A stretch of DNA of 60,143 nt from Flavobacterium columnare NBRC 100251 = ATCC 23463 (GTDB taxonomy: Bacteria; Bacteroidota; Bacteroidia; Flavobacteriales; Flavobacteriaceae): positions 1-60,143 of the forward strand of contig NZ_PCMX01000006.1 of the NCBI RefSeq assembly GCF_002530675.1, in the 5' to 3' direction. Positions within the stretch are counted from its first letter, which is position 1; each line of letters opens with the position of its first letter. The notes below the pieces were generated by a model that saw only the letters and a program-made list of their open reading frames with translations, searched no databases and was not told where the DNA came from. The translations under genes were made by a program, and so were the position numbers. Below are positions 26,767 through 35,256 of this stretch, in pieces.

Positions 26767-27672
26767 TTAAAATTCAAAATTAGCTCCATCATCTCCCAAT
26801 AAAACATTTTTAAATACTAACTCTGCTTCTTTTTTAAAAAGTTTTATAGATTCGTAACGAGTGGAATAATGTCCTAGAATGAGTTTTTCTACATTCGCTT
26901 GTTTAGCTATTAATGCCGCTTGTTTAGCTGTTGAATGCATTGTTTTTTCTGCTAAGTGTTCTTCTGCATTTAAGAATGTAGATTCATGATAGAGAATTTG
27001 TACGTCTTTTATAAGGGGGACTATGCTTTCGTCGTATTGTGTATCTGAACAAAAAGCGTAACTTTTGGGTTTGGGTGGATCAAAACTTAAAATATGATTT
27101 GGTAGTACTCTCCCATCGTCTAAAGTTATATCTCGCCCGTTTTTAATATTTTGAAAATAACAACTTTCTATTCCGTATTCCTGTACTTTGTCTATATTTA
27201 GTTTTCGTTCTTTCGTTTTTTCTGTAAATAAAAAACCATTGGTATAGACTCTATGCTTCAAAGGAATTGTTCGCACTATTACTTTTTTATCTTCGTATAT
27301 AATTTCAGATTTTTTAGACTTGAGTTCTACAAAATTTAATTCATACTGAGGCCATGAGTTTGCCAAACGGAGTTGCAATTTAATAACCTCTTTTATACCT
27401 ACAGGTCCATAAATAGTTAATGGATTATGCCTGTTTAGTAAGCTAAATGTAGAAATTAATCCAATCAATCCATAGAAATGATCTCCATGCAAATGAGATA
27501 TAAAAATTTGATTAATAGCTGTAAAGCGAATCTTTTTTTTTCTTAATTGTGTTTGTGTCCCTTCACCACAATCAATTAAAAATAAGCGATTATTAATCTC
27601 TAAAACCTGCGATGTAGGATTTGTAAATGTCCTTGGGGTAGCAGCATAACAACCTAAAATAGTTAAATTCAT
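26767..27672 (-). CDS. rnz: Ribonuclease Z
   Basis: A 301-residue metallo-beta-lactamase-fold endonuclease that cuts the 3' trailer from tRNA precursors lacking an encoded CCA. The zinc motif HLHGDH is at residues 60-65. Further ligands are in CSDTQYDE (Asp) and LGHYSTRY (His). The exosite arm region is KLNIDKVQEYGIE. An in-frame A9 run lies in the codons for RKKKIRF (near 27532-27540), here without any sign of frameshift. In other flavobacteria rnz is sometimes near the STAS-like and pyr genes; here it is separate. Confidence 0.93.
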   Translation of the reverse strand: MNLTILGCYAATPRTFTNPTSQVLEINNRLFLIDCGEGTQTQLRKKKIRFTAINQIFISHLHGDHFYGLIGLISTFSLLNRHNPLTIYGPVGIKEVIKLQLRLANSWPQYELNFVELKSKKSEIIYEDKKVIVRTIPLKHRVYTNGFLFTEKTKERKLNIDKVQEYGIESCYFQNIKNGRDITLDDGRVLPNHILSFDPPKPKSYAFCSDTQYDESIVPLIKDVQILYHESTFLNAEEHLAEKTMHSTAKQAALIAKQANVEKLILGHYSTRYESIKLFKKEAELVFKNVLLGDDGANFEF

Positions 27673-27691
27673 CTAATTATAAATATCCTAA

Positions 27692-27723
27692 ATATTGCAG
27701 TTTGATTTTTAAAACTGCAATAT
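27692..27723. terminator. Hairpin between proline dehydrogenase and rnz
   Basis: ATATTGCAGTTT (27692-27703) pairs perfectly with AAACTGCAATAT (27712-27723). On the plus side it is followed by T-rich sequence. On the minus strand, after the proline dehydrogenase stop, the T-run is poor, so it may be a weak terminator. Confidence 0.5.
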
Positions 27724-27725
27724 TT

Positions 27726-28895
27726 TTATTTTTTATTTCTTCTGTTTCTTTCTTTTTTTATCAATGTAAGCTCTCTACTTGTTTGACCTGCTACTGATGT
27801 GTTTTCTTCTGCTCTTCTAATTAAATAAGGCATTACCTCTTTAACTGGACCAAAAGGCAGATATTTAGCTACATTATAACCGTTAGCCGCTAAGTTGTAG
27901 CTAATATTATCGCTCATTCCGTATAGTTGACCAAACCAAACTCTAAAATCATTTTTAGCAACTCCTTGATGTATCATCATTTCCATTAGTTTGTACGAAC
28001 TCTCTTCATTATGAGTTCCTGCAAAAATGGCCATTTTATCAATATGTTCCATCATATAAGCTACTGCATCGTTAAAATTAGAATCTGTAGCTTGCTTAGA
28101 TTCACATATTGGACTTTTATATCCTTTTTCTTGTGCTCTTGTATTTTCTTTTTCCATGTATGCACCTCGAACTAGTTTCATTCCTATATGAAATCCTTCT
28201 TTTTCGGCTTGAGCATGTAATTTTTTTAAATATTTTAAACGATCCCAACGATACATTTGTAATGTATTATATACGATAGCTTTTTCTTTATTATATTTTT
28301 GCATCATTTGAGCCACTAAATTATCAGCAGCATCTTGCATCCAACTTTCTTCTCCATCAATTAATAAAGCAATATCGTTTTCGTAAGCTAACTTACAAAC
28401 TTTATCAAAACGCTCTTCTACTCGCTTCCACTCAGCTTGTTCTGATTCTGTTAGTACTTCTCCTTCTCCTATTTTTTGATACAACTCAAATCGTCCAAAC
28501 CCAGTAGGTTTAAAAACAGCAAAAGGGATGGCTTTTTTTTCTTTAGCAAAAAGAATAATTTTTAATGTCTTATTCATTGCATCGTCAAAAGCTGTTTCAT
28601 CTTCTTTACCTTCTACAGAATAGTCTAAAACAGATGAAACTCCTTTTATGAACATTTTATCTACTACTGGAATACAATCCTCTTCAGAAACACCTCCACA
28701 GAAATGATCAAACACCGTAGCTCTAATCAATCCTTCTACTGGTAGTTTTGCTTTTAAAGCAAAATTTGTAACAGCTGTACCTATTTTAACTAAAGGCTCT
28801 GAATCAATTACTTTAAACAAAAAATGGGCTCTCTCTAACTCTGTATCGCTTTTTAAACTAAAAGCATTTTGTGTATTGTCAAATATTTTTTCCAT
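27726..28895 (-). CDS. Proline dehydrogenase (single-domain)
   Basis: A 389-residue TIM-barrel flavoenzyme that oxidises proline to pyrroline-5-carboxylate and feeds electrons to the membrane quinone pool. Key motifs: KLVRGAYMEKE (FAD/substrate contact near residue 240), GTHNEESS, and the C-terminal YLIRRAEENTSV with the paired arginines that bind proline. It lacks the P5C dehydrogenase half found in PutA. The frame opens 11 codons earlier, but a promoter box (28914-28921) lies inside that extension, and the family start MEKIFDNTQ favours 28895. Divergent from aroB. Confidence 0.9.
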   Translation of the reverse strand: MEKIFDNTQNAFSLKSDTELERAHFLFKVIDSEPLVKIGTAVTNFALKAKLPVEGLIRATVFDHFCGGVSEEDCIPVVDKMFIKGVSSVLDYSVEGKEDETAFDDAMNKTLKIILFAKEKKAIPFAVFKPTGFGRFELYQKIGEGEVLTESEQAEWKRVEERFDKVCKLAYENDIALLIDGEESWMQDAADNLVAQMMQKYNKEKAIVYNTLQMYRWDRLKYLKKLHAQAEKEGFHIGMKLVRGAYMEKENTRAQEKGYKSPICESKQATDSNFNDAVAYMMEHIDKMAIFAGTHNEESSYKLMEMMIHQGVAKNDFRVWFGQLYGMSDNISYNLAANGYNVAKYLPFGPVKEVMPYLIRRAEENTSVAGQTSRELTLIKKERNRRNKK

Positions 28896-28913
28896 TTTAT
28901 TTTTTTTGTTATG

Positions 28914-28921
28914 CAAATATA
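28914..28921 (-). promoter_or_regulatory. Promoter -7 box of the proline dehydrogenase gene
   Basis: TATATTTG on the minus strand, 18 bp before the chosen ATG and within the alternative longer frame. Confidence 0.5.
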
Positions 28922-28990
28922 AAGTCATGACTTCATAATTTATATAGTATTTTTTATTTTATTTTGCACAAAAAACTTAATTCTCAAAAA

Positions 28991-30046
28991 ATGCAGGTTT
29001 CTTCTTCAATACACTTCGTAAATGATAACTATTCTATATTAAATCTTTTTCTAAAGAAAAATCATTTTTCTAAAATTTTCATTCTAGTAGATGAAAATAC
29101 GAACGAGTATTGCTTGCCGCGTTTTTTACCTTATTTAGAAACCGAAGTATCTTTAGAAATAATAGAACTAGAAGCTGGTGAAGAAACGAAAACAATTGAC
29201 ACTTGTGTGAATGTCTGGGAAGCTTTAACTGAATTGGAAGCAGATAGAAAAAGTTTAATTATTAACATCGGGGGAGGTGTCATTACAGACATGGGAGGAT
29301 TTATTGCTTCTTCTTTTAAAAGAGGGCTTTCTTTTATAAACATTCCTACAACACTATTATCTATGGTAGATGCTTCTATTGGAGGAAAAAACGGAGTTGA
29401 TTTAGGTGGACTCAAAAATCAAATTGGAACTATTACACAACCTGACATGGTGCTCATTGATACTCAATACTTACATTCGTTATCACAAAGAGAACTTCGT
29501 TCCGGCTTAGCTGAAATGCTTAAACATGGACTTATTGCTAACAAAAATCATTGGAACCACTTTAAAGATATTTCTCGTATTAATTTCCAAGATTTTGATT
29601 CAATCATTGAAGAATCAATAGCTATAAAAACAAAAATTGTAGAACAAGATCCAAAAGAAAAAGGCATTAGAAAAACCCTAAACTTTGGACATACATTGGG
29701 ACATGCTATTGAAACTTATTTTCTAGAACATCCTAACAAAGAACGATTACTTCATGGTGAAGCTATTGCCTGCGGTATGATACTAGAGGCTTTTTTGTCA
29801 TTTAAAAAAGAACTTTTATCTGTAGATGAATATCTAGAAATAAAAAATTTAATCCGTACCCTATATGACTCTATTTCTTTTGATACGGATGAAATTCAAG
29901 CCATTATGAATTTATTAATTCACGACAAGAAAAACGAATTTGGAAAAGTACAATTTAGCCTTCTAAATTCTATTGGTCAATGTGTAATAAATCAAATAGT
30001 AGAAGAGGTTGATATCTTAACCGCTTTTAATGATTATAAAAATTGA
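28991..30046 (+). CDS. aroB: 3-Dehydroquinate synthase
   Basis: A 351-residue NAD- and metal-dependent enzyme that converts DAHP to 3-dehydroquinate in the shikimate pathway to aromatic amino acids. Motifs: NIGGGVITDMGGFIASSFKRG (NAD site, near residue 95), the metal ligands in EMLKHG, LNFGHTLGHAIE and LLHGEAIACGM. The longest frame opens at a TTG (28964), but that codon lies in T-rich promoter-like sequence. The ATG at 28991 (MQVSSSIHF) is preceded by an A-rich stretch and is preferred. Divergent from proline dehydrogenase. Confidence 0.92.
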   Translation: MQVSSSIHFVNDNYSILNLFLKKNHFSKIFILVDENTNEYCLPRFLPYLETEVSLEIIELEAGEETKTIDTCVNVWEALTELEADRKSLIINIGGGVITDMGGFIASSFKRGLSFINIPTTLLSMVDASIGGKNGVDLGGLKNQIGTITQPDMVLIDTQYLHSLSQRELRSGLAEMLKHGLIANKNHWNHFKDISRINFQDFDSIIEESIAIKTKIVEQDPKEKGIRKTLNFGHTLGHAIETYFLEHPNKERLLHGEAIACGMILEAFLSFKKELLSVDEYLEIKNLIRTLYDSISFDTDEIQAIMNLLIHDKKNEFGKVQFSLLNSIGQCVINQIVEEVDILTAFNDYKN

Positions 30047-30063
30047 TTTTTTTAAAAAAAATC

Positions 30064-30096
30064 TTTGGAGTAAAAAGTTATTATTTTTTATTTTTG
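30064..30096 (+). promoter_or_regulatory. Promoter of the arginine decarboxylase unit
   Basis: TTTG at 30064-30067, a 21-base spacer and TATTTTTG at 30089-30096: a full match to the Bacteroidota promoter. The leader to the ATG is about 110 bases. Confidence 0.65.
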
Positions 30097-30102
30097 CCAG
30101 CT

Positions 30103-30159
30103 ATGGATGAACCCCTTTACACTGAACTAGAAATCATTTTTGCGAATATTCGTATTTGA
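30103..30159 (+). CDS. Possible 18-codon leader reading frame upstream of arginine decarboxylase
   Basis: An ATG lies about 7 bases after the promoter -7 box, so close to the inferred transcription start that the message could be leaderless. It encodes 18 residues, starting MDEPLYTE and ending ANIRI, and stops 55 bp before the arginine decarboxylase ATG. Chance occurrence is quite possible at this length. A regulatory role is speculative. Confidence 0.25.
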   Translation: MDEPLYTELEIIFANIRI

Positions 30160-30214
30160 ATAAATTGTATAGAGTTTTTTTTATTAATTTTAATTACAAT
30201 TTATTTATAACTAA

Positions 30215-31615
30215 ATGAATACAAAATATTTCGACTTAATCAATCAAACCTTTTATTTTCCTCAAGAAGAGTTCACTTTAAGTAAAGATCATCTACAATT
30301 TCATGGTATTGACCTAATGAAGTTGGTAGAGCAATACGGAACACCTCTAAAGTTTACTTATTTACCTAAGATTTCACAAAACATTAACAAAGCTAAAATG
30401 TGGTTTCGTAATGCCATGGAAAAACATGGATATGAGGCAAAATATTATTATTGTTATTGTACTAAAAGTTCACATTTTGAATTTATTTTAAATGAAGCTT
30501 TAAAAAACAATATTCACATTGAAACTTCTTCTGCTTTTGATATCAATATTGTTGAAAAATTAATGGAAGATGGAAGAATCAATAAAAACACTTTTGTTGT
30601 TTGCAATGGTTTTAAACGCGGACAATATGTAACCAATATTGCCCGACTAATCAATAATGGCCATAGAAATACAGTGCCTGTAATTGATAATTTTGAAGAG
30701 TTAGACCTATTACAAGAAGAAATAGATGGTAAATTTAAAATAGGAATCCGTATAGCAGCAGAAGAAGAACCTAAATTTGAATTTTATACCTCTCGTTTAG
30801 GAATAGGTTATAAAGATATTGTCCCTTTTTACAGAAAAAACATTCAAGACAATAAAAAAGTTGAATTAAAAATGCTTCACTTTTTTATTAATGCGGGTAT
30901 ACGCGATACCGCTTATTACTGGAATGAGTTATTAAAATGTATGAAGGTTTACATTAATCTAAAAAAAGAATGCCCTACTTTGGATAGTTTAAACATTGGA
31001 GGAGGATTTCCTATAAAAAATTCGTTAGCCTTTGAATACGATTATCAGTACATGGTAGATGAAATCTTAAACCAAATTAAAATTGCTTGTGACGAAGCAG
31101 AAGTTCCTGTTCCTCATATCTTTACTGAATTTGGTTCTTTTACAGTTGGAGAAGCAGGAGGAGCTATCTATCAAGTATTGTATCAAAAAAAGCAAAATGA
31201 TAGAGAAAATTGGAACATGATAGACTCATCTTTTATCACAACACTTCCTGATACATGGGCAATCAACAAACGATTCGTTATGTTGGCCGTAAATCGTTGG
31301 AATGACACTTATGAAAGGGTCTTATTAGGCGGATTAACCTGTGATGGAGACGATTATTATAATTCTGAACAACACATGAACGCTATTTATCTTCCTAAAT
31401 ACAATAAAGAAAAACCTTTGTATATTGGCTTCTTTAATACAGGTGCTTATCAAGAAACCATAGGGGGACACGGAGGTTTACATCACTGCATTTTACCACA
31501 ACCTAAACACATCTTGATTGATAAAGATAAAAATGGCATTTTTGCAACAGAAGTTTTTTCAGAAGAACAAAAAGCTGAAGAAATTTTGGAGATCTTAGGC
31601 TACAATAAAAAATAA
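30215..31615 (+). CDS. speA: Arginine decarboxylase (PLP, alanine-racemase fold)
   Basis: A 466-residue fold-type III PLP decarboxylase that converts arginine to agmatine, the entry to polyamine synthesis in many Bacteroidota. The PLP lysine is in YCYCTKSSH (near residue 88). The phosphate-binding glycines are in NIGGGFPIKNS. The late motif TEFGSFTVGEAGG matches the E-P-G-R-region of the family. It is shorter than the 630-residue E. coli SpeA and belongs to the compact Bacteroidota type. The next gene is a deoxyhypusine-synthase-like gene 32 bp downstream, so they form a polyamine-type unit. No agmatinase gene is in the window. Confidence 0.85.
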   Translation: MNTKYFDLINQTFYFPQEEFTLSKDHLQFHGIDLMKLVEQYGTPLKFTYLPKISQNINKAKMWFRNAMEKHGYEAKYYYCYCTKSSHFEFILNEALKNNIHIETSSAFDINIVEKLMEDGRINKNTFVVCNGFKRGQYVTNIARLINNGHRNTVPVIDNFEELDLLQEEIDGKFKIGIRIAAEEEPKFEFYTSRLGIGYKDIVPFYRKNIQDNKKVELKMLHFFINAGIRDTAYYWNELLKCMKVYINLKKECPTLDSLNIGGGFPIKNSLAFEYDYQYMVDEILNQIKIACDEAEVPVPHIFTEFGSFTVGEAGGAIYQVLYQKKQNDRENWNMIDSSFITTLPDTWAINKRFVMLAVNRWNDTYERVLLGGLTCDGDDYYNSEQHMNAIYLPKYNKEKPLYIGFFNTGAYQETIGGHGGLHHCILPQPKHILIDKDKNGIFATEVFSEEQKAEEILEILGYNKK

Positions 31616-31647
31616 TCATAAAAATACAAACACAAACGATAATAAAA

Positions 31648-32622
31648 ATGAGTAAAGGACCTATTAGTCAATTTATTGAAAAACATTACCTTCATTTCAA
31701 TGCAGCTGCTTTGGTAGATGCTGCTAAGGGATATGAAGAGCATTTGTTAGACAATGGTAAAATGATGATTACTTTAGCAGGAGCCATGAGTACTGCTGAA
31801 TTAGGTAAATCATTAGCAGAAATGATTCGTCAAGACAAAGTACACATCATTTCATGTACTGGTGCTAACTTAGAAGAAGATATTATGAACCTTGTTGCTC
31901 ATAATTCCTACAAAAGAGTCCCTAACTATCGTGATCTATCACCACAAGAAGAATGGGACTTATTAGAAAATCATTACAATCGTGTAACAGATACCTGTAT
32001 TCCAGAAGAAGAAGCATTCCGTCGTTTACAATCACATTTATACGATATTTGGAACAAAGCTGATAAATCTGGCGAAAGATATTTCCCTCATGAATTCATG
32101 TACCAAATGATTAATTCTGGTGTATTAGAACAATACTATGAAATTGATCCAAAGGATTCTTGGATGGTGGCTGCTGCCGAAAAAAACCTACCTATAGTAG
32201 TACCAGGATGGGAAGATAGTACAATGGGTAATATTTTTGCTTCATATTGTATTAAAGGTCAATTTCAAGCAACTACTATGAAAAGTGGTGTGGAATATAT
32301 GATGTGGTTAGCAGACTGGTACACTAAAAACTGCGAAGGAAAAGGAATAGGATTTTTCCAAATAGGAGGTGGTATTGCAGGTGATTTCCCTATTTGTGTT
32401 GTTCCTATGTTATACCAAGATATGGAAATGCACGACGTTCCTTTCTGGAGTTATTTCTGTCAAATTTCCGACTCAACCACTAGTTACGGTTCATATTCTG
32501 GTGCTGTCCCTAATGAAAAAATTACTTGGGGTAAATTAGATATTACAACTCCAAAATTCATTGTTGAATCCGATGCAACTATTGTTGCTCCACTAATTTT
32601 TGCATACGTTTTAGGTCAATAA
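31648..32622 (+). CDS. Deoxyhypusine-synthase-like protein, catalytic lysine absent
   Basis: A 324-residue protein of the deoxyhypusine synthase (DHS) superfamily, with its NAD-binding Rossmann-like core (ITLAGAMSTAELGKSLAEM, CTGANLEED) and the spermidine-site region (SYGSYSGAVPNEKITWGKL, VESDATIVAPLIFAYVLGQ). In eukaryotic DHS the lysine that forms the enzyme-substrate imine sits in GGGVPKHH; here that segment is GGGIAGDF (residues 240-247) with no lysine. Bacteria also lack eIF5A. So it cannot be a true hypusination enzyme. Related bacterial proteins are linked to polyamine metabolism. Placed directly after arginine decarboxylase, it probably uses agmatine or a polyamine derivative; the reaction is not known from sequence. 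Confidence 0.8.
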   Translation: MSKGPISQFIEKHYLHFNAAALVDAAKGYEEHLLDNGKMMITLAGAMSTAELGKSLAEMIRQDKVHIISCTGANLEEDIMNLVAHNSYKRVPNYRDLSPQEEWDLLENHYNRVTDTCIPEEEAFRRLQSHLYDIWNKADKSGERYFPHEFMYQMINSGVLEQYYEIDPKDSWMVAAAEKNLPIVVPGWEDSTMGNIFASYCIKGQFQATTMKSGVEYMMWLADWYTKNCEGKGIGFFQIGGGIAGDFPICVVPMLYQDMEMHDVPFWSYFCQISDSTTSYGSYSGAVPNEKITWGKLDITTPKFIVESDATIVAPLIFAYVLGQ

Positions 32623-32641
32623 AAAAGATTATCCCCAATTT

Positions 32642-33016
32642 ATGAAAAGAGTTATTGTAGATTATTCAAAGCTTACGAGTGAAATTTTAAACCTTTTAGT
32701 AGAGAAATTCCCTGAAGGTTATGATGATTCTGACATCATTCGTTTTAAAAATGCTAAAAATGAAACAATCGAAGCTGTTGAAGTTAGAACTGAAGACACT
32801 ATTTATTTAGTAAAAGTAAGCACTAAATTAGCCGATCGAATTGTGAATTTTGACGACGATGACGATATCGATGGTGATGACACACTAGACGCATTAAAAG
32901 ATTTAGAAATCGACTCTGACGCTGCATCAGACGAAGAAAAAGACGAAGAAGATTCTGATGATCAGGATTCTGATGACGAGGACGAAAGTGAAGATGACAG
33001 TGAAGATGAAGAATAA
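32642..33016 (+). CDS. Conserved acidic-tailed protein of unknown function
   Basis: A 124-residue protein with a folded N-terminal part (about 1-75, beta-alpha pattern beginning MKRVIVDYSKLTSEILNLLV) and a C-terminal half almost entirely Asp, Glu and Ser (about residues 75-124). The tail is disordered and strongly acidic. It has no catalytic motif, signal or membrane segment. It is third in the unit with arginine decarboxylase and the DHS-like gene (20 bp after the latter) and is closed by a strong terminator. Relatives in flavobacteria are found in the same place, to my memory. The acidic tail could bind polyamines or other cations, but that is only inference. Confidence 0.7.
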   Translation: MKRVIVDYSKLTSEILNLLVEKFPEGYDDSDIIRFKNAKNETIEAVEVRTEDTIYLVKVSTKLADRIVNFDDDDDIDGDDTLDALKDLEIDSDAASDEEKDEEDSDDQDSDDEDESEDDSEDEE

Positions 33017-33023
33017 TTATATA

Positions 33024-33050
33024 AGAGGGCTCTTTTGAGCCCTCTTTTTA
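33024..33050 (+). terminator. Terminator of the arginine decarboxylase unit
   Basis: Perfect 9-bp stem AGAGGGCTC / GAGCCCTCT with a TTTT loop, followed by T5. Starts 8 bp after the stop codon. Confidence 0.92.
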
Positions 33051-33113
33051 TTCTTTCCCTCTTGTTCTTGTTTTATCTACATCCCTTTTAAAAGAAGGAT
33101 TATTATTCTTTAA

Positions 33114-33131
33114 CCCAAATTACGTATTAAA
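33114..33131. repeat. Dispersed palindromic repeat, half copy D
   Basis: cccaaattacgtattaaa resembles the left end of the other copies. A matching right arm was not found, so this is a decayed or solo copy. Confidence 0.4.
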
Positions 33132-33342
33132 TGTTTTTTATAAATTTCTTAAACAAATTCAAACGTTCTCAATTCTTTTAGAAACAAAAACAAACCTACT
33201 TAATTCGTTTTTTATTATTTTGGCTAAGCCCTTTATGCGCTTTGTAGTTAAACAAAACAATATAAATAAGTTTTGAAACTTTATTTTTTAGAATCATATA
33301 TACAAAAATTATCTCTGATAGATATCCTGATATTTTAGCAAT

Positions 33343-33373
33343 GAAAAAAAGGCTGTCCTAAATTTTTAGGACA
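33343..33373 (-). terminator. Terminator of the pyrR-pyrB-STAS unit
   Basis: On the minus strand a TGTCCT / AGGACA stem with A/T closing pairs, followed by GCC and T7. It lies about 33 bp past the STAS-like gene stop. Confidence 0.8.
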
Positions 33374-33405
33374 AGTTCTTGTTTTTATCTTGTTCTATAA
33401 AAAAA

Positions 33406-33741
33406 CTAGAAACCCAAATCCCGTTCTATCTCTTCCATTTCTATTATATCATGTGCTTCTAATAAAGTAGGAACCACTAAAATAGTATCAGGAATTTCAT
33501 TAAAATCAATTCCTTCTGCTACCAATACAAACGATTTTTTTAGTGCCTTATGCTTATCTGATAACCCTATAAAAGAATTAATGGCCGCTAAATCAACCGA
33601 ATGATCATGTGTAATATCAATAATTAAATTAACATCTTTAAAGGTATTGTATTGACTTATCAATTTTTGTAAAAAAACATCTGAACTCCCCTCTGTATCT
33701 TTTATAATGGTAGTATGCCCTTTATGATCAACTTTCATCAC
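33406..33741 (-). CDS. STAS-domain-like small protein
   Basis: A 111-residue soluble protein with a beta-alpha pattern like STAS (anti-sigma-antagonist-like) domains: VNLIIDITHDHSVDLAAINSF resembles the central strand and helix, but the phosphorylatable serine context of SpoIIAA is not seen. There is no signal or membrane segment. It is last in the pyrR-pyrB unit, 50 bp after pyrB, so a link to pyrimidine control is possible but not shown. Two ATG codons in a row leave the start uncertain by one residue. Function unknown. Confidence 0.55.
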   Translation of the reverse strand: MMKVDHKGHTTIIKDTEGSSDVFLQKLISQYNTFKDVNLIIDITHDHSVDLAAINSFIGLSDKHKALKKSFVLVAEGIDFNEIPDTILVVPTLLEAHDIIEMEEIERDLGF

Positions 33742-33791
33742 TTCTTTTTTTATTAAATTAAGTATTTCTTAAATAAAAATGACAATTCTTT

Positions 33792-34718
33792 TTATTTAAT
33801 CTTTGAGGCTAATAAATAGATCACAGCCATACGAACTGCCACTCCATTTTCTACCTGATTTAAAATAACCGATTGTTTAGAATCAGCTACATCACTCGTA
33901 ATTTCAACACCTCGATTGATTGGCCCCGGATGCATGATTACTATTTCTTTATTTAGAGAATCTAATAATTCTTTATCCAAACCATATTGCATAGTATATT
34001 CTCTAGTAGATGGAAAATAATTTATATCCAAACGCTCATTTTGTACACGTAACATATTAGCCACATCACACCATTCTAATGCTTTTCTTAAATTTGGCTC
34101 TACCTCTACTCCTAATTCACGAATATACTTAGGAATTAATGTATTAGGACCACAAACTTTTACCTGAGCGCCTAACTTTTGCAGGGAGTAAATATTTGAC
34201 AATGCAACGCGCGAATGTAAAATATCTCCTACTATAACCACTTTTTTTCCTGCTACATCCCCCAAACGTTCTCGAATAGTATATGCGTCTAATAAGGCTT
34301 GTGTAGGATGTTCATGTGCCCCATCACCTGCATTTACAATACTTGCTTTTACATTTTTAGATAAAAAAACAGCTGCTCCCGGCGAAGAATGACGCATCAC
34401 GACCATATCTACTTTCATCGCCAAAATATTATTCACCGTATCAATCAGCGTTTCCCCTTTGGTTACCGATGAACTCGAAGCTGCAAAATTTACCACATCA
34501 GCCGATAATCTTTTTTGGGCTAATTCAAAAGAAAGCTTGGTGCGCGTGCTATTTTCAAAAAAGATATTAGCAATTGTAATATCGCGTAAAGAAGGTACTT
34601 TTTTTATCGGACGATTAATTACTTCTTTAAAATGATCGGCTGTTTCAAAAATCAACTGAATATCTTCTTCTGTAATATATTTTATTCCTAAAAGGTGATT
34701 TACACTTAACTCCTTCAT
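33792..34718 (-). CDS. pyrB: Aspartate carbamoyltransferase, catalytic subunit
   Basis: A 308-residue enzyme that condenses carbamoyl phosphate and aspartate, the second step of pyrimidine synthesis. Carbamoyl-phosphate motif FENSTRTKLSFE (near residue 52), then MVMRHSSPGAA, HEHPTQALLDAYTI and the C-terminal MHPGPINRGVEI. It is the size of E. coli PyrB (311). No regulatory-chain gene pyrI is nearby. It begins 1 bp after the pyrR stop. Confidence 0.96.
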   Translation of the reverse strand: MKELSVNHLLGIKYITEEDIQLIFETADHFKEVINRPIKKVPSLRDITIANIFFENSTRTKLSFELAQKRLSADVVNFAASSSSVTKGETLIDTVNNILAMKVDMVVMRHSSPGAAVFLSKNVKASIVNAGDGAHEHPTQALLDAYTIRERLGDVAGKKVVIVGDILHSRVALSNIYSLQKLGAQVKVCGPNTLIPKYIRELGVEVEPNLRKALEWCDVANMLRVQNERLDINYFPSTREYTMQYGLDKELLDSLNKEIVIMHPGPINRGVEITSDVADSKQSVILNQVENGVAVRMAVIYLLASKIK

Positions 34719-34719
34719 T

Positions 34720-35256
34720 TTATTTGGTAATTATTTCAACTGAATCTTCTCCGTGGATTTCTTGCCACTTTACTACTACTTTTTCATTATTAATCGCATC
34801 TACTTGACGCCCTCTGTAATCAGGTTGTATGGGCAAATGACGACTAAAACGACGGTCTATCAACACTAAAAGTTCCACCTCTACAGGACGTCCGAAAGAT
34901 TGCATAGCTTGTAAAGCGGCATTGATACTTCTACCGGTATACAAAACATCGTCGATAAAAATGACCTTTTTCCCTTCAATCAAGAAATCGATTTGTGTTT
35001 TGTTGGCTTCCAAAGTTTCGCCACGACGAAAATCGTCACGGAAAAAAGTAATATCTAAGAATCCTAAGGAAATATTTTTTACTTGATATTCTTGTTCAAG
35101 TATTTGAACCAAACGTTTCGCTAAATACGTTCCTCTGGGCTGAATACCGATTAAAACCGTTTCATAAAAATCGAGATGATTTTCAATAAGTTGACAAACC
35201 AAACGATGGAGTATAATATTTACTTCCTTAGAAGTCAGGAGCGTTTTATGACTCAT
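34720..35256 (-). CDS. pyrR: PyrR, pyrimidine operon regulator / uracil phosphoribosyltransferase
   Basis: A 178-residue PRTase-fold protein. In many bacteria it binds pyr mRNA to adjust transcription and also makes UMP from uracil and PRPP. The PRPP loop is VIFIDDVLYTGRSINAAL (near residue 95), and the early VLIGIQPRGTYLAKRL motif is typical. It heads the pyrR-pyrB-STAS-like unit. I saw no clear PyrR-binding attenuator hairpin upstream, so in this organism the regulatory role is uncertain, while the enzyme role is likely. Confidence 0.92.
   Translation of the reverse strand: MSHKTLLTSKEVNIILHRLVCQLIENHLDFYETVLIGIQPRGTYLAKRLVQILEQEYQVKNISLGFLDITFFRDDFRRGETLEANKTQIDFLIEGKKVIFIDDVLYTGRSINAALQAMQSFGRPVEVELLVLIDRRFSRHLPIQPDYRGRQVDAINNEKVVVKWQEIHGEDSVEIITK

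Larger units (their letters stand above)
33051..33405. other. Gap between convergent units, with a repeat half and a terminator
   Basis: No gene is seen. It holds a left-half copy of the palindromic repeat (33114-33131) and the terminator of the pyr unit (33343-33373). Confidence 0.6.

Noticed and set aside
27530..27545. Frameshift at the A9 run in rnz
   Set aside because: The frame before and after the run is the same and the protein is full length.
31648..32622. True deoxyhypusine synthase acting on eIF5A
   Set aside because: The catalytic lysine is absent and bacteria have no eIF5A; EF-P here is a separate gene.
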